A DNA stretch of 64,000 nucleotides from an uncultured Myxococcaceae bacterium (GTDB taxonomy: Bacteria > Myxococcota_A > Polyangia > Polyangiales > Ga0077539): assembly GCA_945952225.1 (NCBI GenBank), contig CAMFHP010000007.1:1-64000 (forward strand). The letters are read 5' to 3'. Position 1 is the first letter of the stretch. Each line of letters begins with the position of its first letter. Of the stretch, positions 62,875-64,000 are shown in pieces. The notes beneath the pieces are model-generated. The model did no database searches. It was not told where the DNA came from and was given only the letters and a program-made list of their open reading frames with translations. The translations under genes were made by a program, and so were the position numbers.

Positions 62875-63062
62875 GGACGTGTCTCTCTCTTCGGGCCCAC
62901 TCGGCCCGTCTCTCGTGCGACGGCCCCTCCGTCGCGACACACCCAAGATAACCACCGTCATATTATGTGCTACACAACGCATCTGCACGAATGACGTAGA
63001 CTGACATCGTGTTGCGAGAAGCTGTCCGCGGTGTTAGCGATCGAGGTCGAGAGGTGACGACG

Positions 63063-63344
63063 ATGGCCCCGAAGGCTCCGAGCAAGCGCGCGACGACGAC
63101 GGCCTCGAAGAGACCCCGCGGGCGGCCGCGGGTGCTCCCTGAGACCCCTCCCGTGACGGGCTTTCGCATCCCGGTCGAGACGCTCGCCCGCCTCGACGCG
63201 ATCGTCGAGCATCGCGCGAAGGAGCTCGCCTCGCTGGGCGCTTCGATCTCTCGCAACGCGCTCGTCGCCGCAGCGCTCGCGGAGTTCTGCGACCGCGAGG
63301 AGTCGCGCATCGCAGCGGGCTCCGCGCTGTCACCCTCGCACTGA
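63063..63344 (+). CDS. Small RHH-like DNA-binding protein with AT-hook, 93 aa
   Basis: The basic N-terminus contains SKRPRGRPRVLPE, an AT-hook-type RPRGRPR motif; VTGFRIPVETLARLDAIVEH followed by SISRNALVAAALAEFCDREE gives a ribbon-helix-helix. It is divergent from DUF932 and probably controls both genes from the intervening region. No ribosome site stronger than GAGGTG is seen. Confidence 0.7.
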   Translation: MAPKAPSKRATTTASKRPRGRPRVLPETPPVTGFRIPVETLARLDAIVEHRAKELASLGASISRNALVAAALAEFCDREESRIAAGSALSPSH

Positions 63345-63417
63345 TCGCGCTCGACCGCTCGCCGACGCGGCGCCAGCCCGAGCGACGCCGCGCGCAGCAC
63401 CGGTCACGTTCGTGCGA

Positions 63418-63771
63418 TCACACGCGTCGAGGCTTCTTCGGCGCGGCCTTGTGAGGCTTCGCGGCGCCTTTCGCTTGGGGCTTGGCGGCGGTTCGCAAAC
63501 CGCCCGCCTCTGCGACGGCGGCGAGGATCTTCTTCGACGGCATCGCCTCGCTCGCAGGCAGGAGCTTCGCCGCGCGTCGGATCACGTCCATGATCTCGCG
63601 CTCGCGCAGCTCCCAGACCTCGAGGGTCGCTCGCACTGCGGCCTGGTCCCGCTCGTCGGGTGCGCTGCCATCGGCGCGGCTCACGCGGATCTCCGCGCGC
63701 AGACCGCCAGCGCCGAGCAGCTCGCCGAGCTGGCCGGGAACGGGGAACGAGGCGGGGTCCTTCTTCGACAT
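63418..63771 (-). CDS. Hypothetical phage protein with basic tail, 117 aa
   Basis: MSKKDPASFPVPGQLGELLG, a central helix (TLEVWELREREIMDVIRRAA) and a Lys/Ala/Pro tail (KGAAKPHKAAPKKPRRV) that probably binds nucleic acid. It follows the HNH gene by nine bases on the minus strand. No family recognised. Confidence 0.6.
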   Translation of the reverse strand: MSKKDPASFPVPGQLGELLGAGGLRAEIRVSRADGSAPDERDQAAVRATLEVWELREREIMDVIRRAAKLLPASEAMPSKKILAAVAEAGGLRTAAKPQAKGAAKPHKAAPKKPRRV

Positions 63772-63780
63772 GGCGCGATC

Positions 63781-64000
63781 CTACTTCCGCTTCACGGGCG
63801 AGAGCGGCGTCGAGATGGCCTTGATGACGCGCTGCTCGATGCCGCCGTCGCCGATGCCGCGACGGCGCAGCCACTCGGCGAAGAGGTCGACGTCGCTCAC
63901 GCCGCGCGCCACGTTGCACCACATGCAGCAGGTCACGAGGTTGGCGGCGGTGTCGGCGCCTCCCTCGGAGTGCGCGACGACGTGATCGAGCGTGAGCGTG
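63781..64000 (-). CDS. C-terminal fragment of an HNH endonuclease
   Basis: Runs in from the right edge; 72 codons plus one base are visible. The fragment shows TLTLDHVVAHSEGGADTAAN, LVTCCMWCNVARG (H-N-x..x-C-x-x-C), a typical HNH/McrA-type site, then VDLFAEWLRRRGIGDGG. HNH genes commonly lie near the terminase in phages; here it is on the opposite strand, far from it. Only the end of the protein is present. Confidence 0.8.
   Translation of the reverse strand, partial: TLTLDHVVAHSEGGADTAANLVTCCMWCNVARGVSDVDLFAEWLRRRGIGDGGIEQRVIKAISTPLSPVKRK

Larger units (their letters stand above)
31661..64000. mobile_element. Integrase-type prophage with Mu-like head genes (right end outside window)
   Basis: Begins just after tRNA-Pro. 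It contains a tyrosine integrase with an excisionase-like gene, a divergent repressor/Cro-like pair, DnaB helicase, RusA-like resolvase, both terminase subunits, a DUF935 portal, a Mu I-like protease, a major capsid and a gp36-like protein, in an order typical of temperate phages. No second copy of the tRNA 3' end was found, and no tail genes, so the element extends past 64000. The left border is inferred from the tRNA; the cargo block 31872-36533 could also be an older island. Confidence 0.8.

Overview
The window reads as high-GC DNA of a myxobacterium (Myxococcota, probably Polyangia). The reasons are strong G/C third-position bias, many lipoproteins with Asp/Ala-rich linkers after the lipobox, Cys-rich and FG-GAP secreted proteins, a MopE-type calcium repeat fused to a sulfatase, and an ECF sigma/FecR pair. 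The genus is not determined.

Bases 1-31,660 are host chromosome. In order they carry: two minus-strand genes (one DUF6065) divergent from a PPP-family phosphatase; hrcA; a long-chain acyl-CoA ligase; cell-envelope genes (lipoproteins, an alpha/beta hydrolase, a VanY-type D,D-carboxypeptidase, a phosphodiesterase-like lipoprotein, a beta-barrel protein, a BNR-type sensor); rsmB; a large FG-GAP lipoprotein; a membrane sulfatase; a divergent SDR/TetR pair with a visible operator array; a small Cys-tailed protein coupled to an Fe(II)/2-oxoglutarate dioxygenase; a hybrid histidine kinase; and a four-gene envelope-stress-type cluster (His/Asp-rich lipoprotein, secreted protein, ECF sigma factor, FecR-like anti-sigma). 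The segment ends in tRNA-Pro(CGG).

From just after the tRNA to the window end lies a temperate prophage whose right end is outside the window. Its left margin carries a four-gene cargo block: a 720-aa protein of unknown function, then a tightly packed operon of a tandem ubiquitin-like protein, an E2-like protein with no cysteine, and a JAB peptidase-E1 fusion. This is the most interesting system here: a bacterial ubiquitin-like conjugation/deconjugation operon, probably anti-phage. Next comes a leftward phage operon (zinc-ribbon proteins, two DNA methyltransferases, small proteins, an excisionase-like protein, a tyrosine integrase) with its own promoter at about 42,045-42,073. Divergent repressor and Cro-like genes at 42.5-43.7 kb separate it from the rightward replication genes: a replication-initiator-like gene with iteron-like repeats, a DnaB helicase and a RusA-like resolvase.

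A lower-GC insert at about 49.1-50.95 kb holds a lone receiver domain, a small membrane protein and an RHH regulator. A Mu-type head module follows: small and large terminase, DUF935 portal, Mu I-like protease with an internal scaffold start, decoration protein, major capsid and gp36-like protein. The last 5 kb mixes strands: a HELTH-motif protein, an Imm32-like protein with an HNH nuclease carrying a PUA/EVE-like N-terminus, DUF932, an RHH-like regulator and a truncated HNH. No tail genes are present in the window, so the structural operon must continue beyond it or be incomplete.
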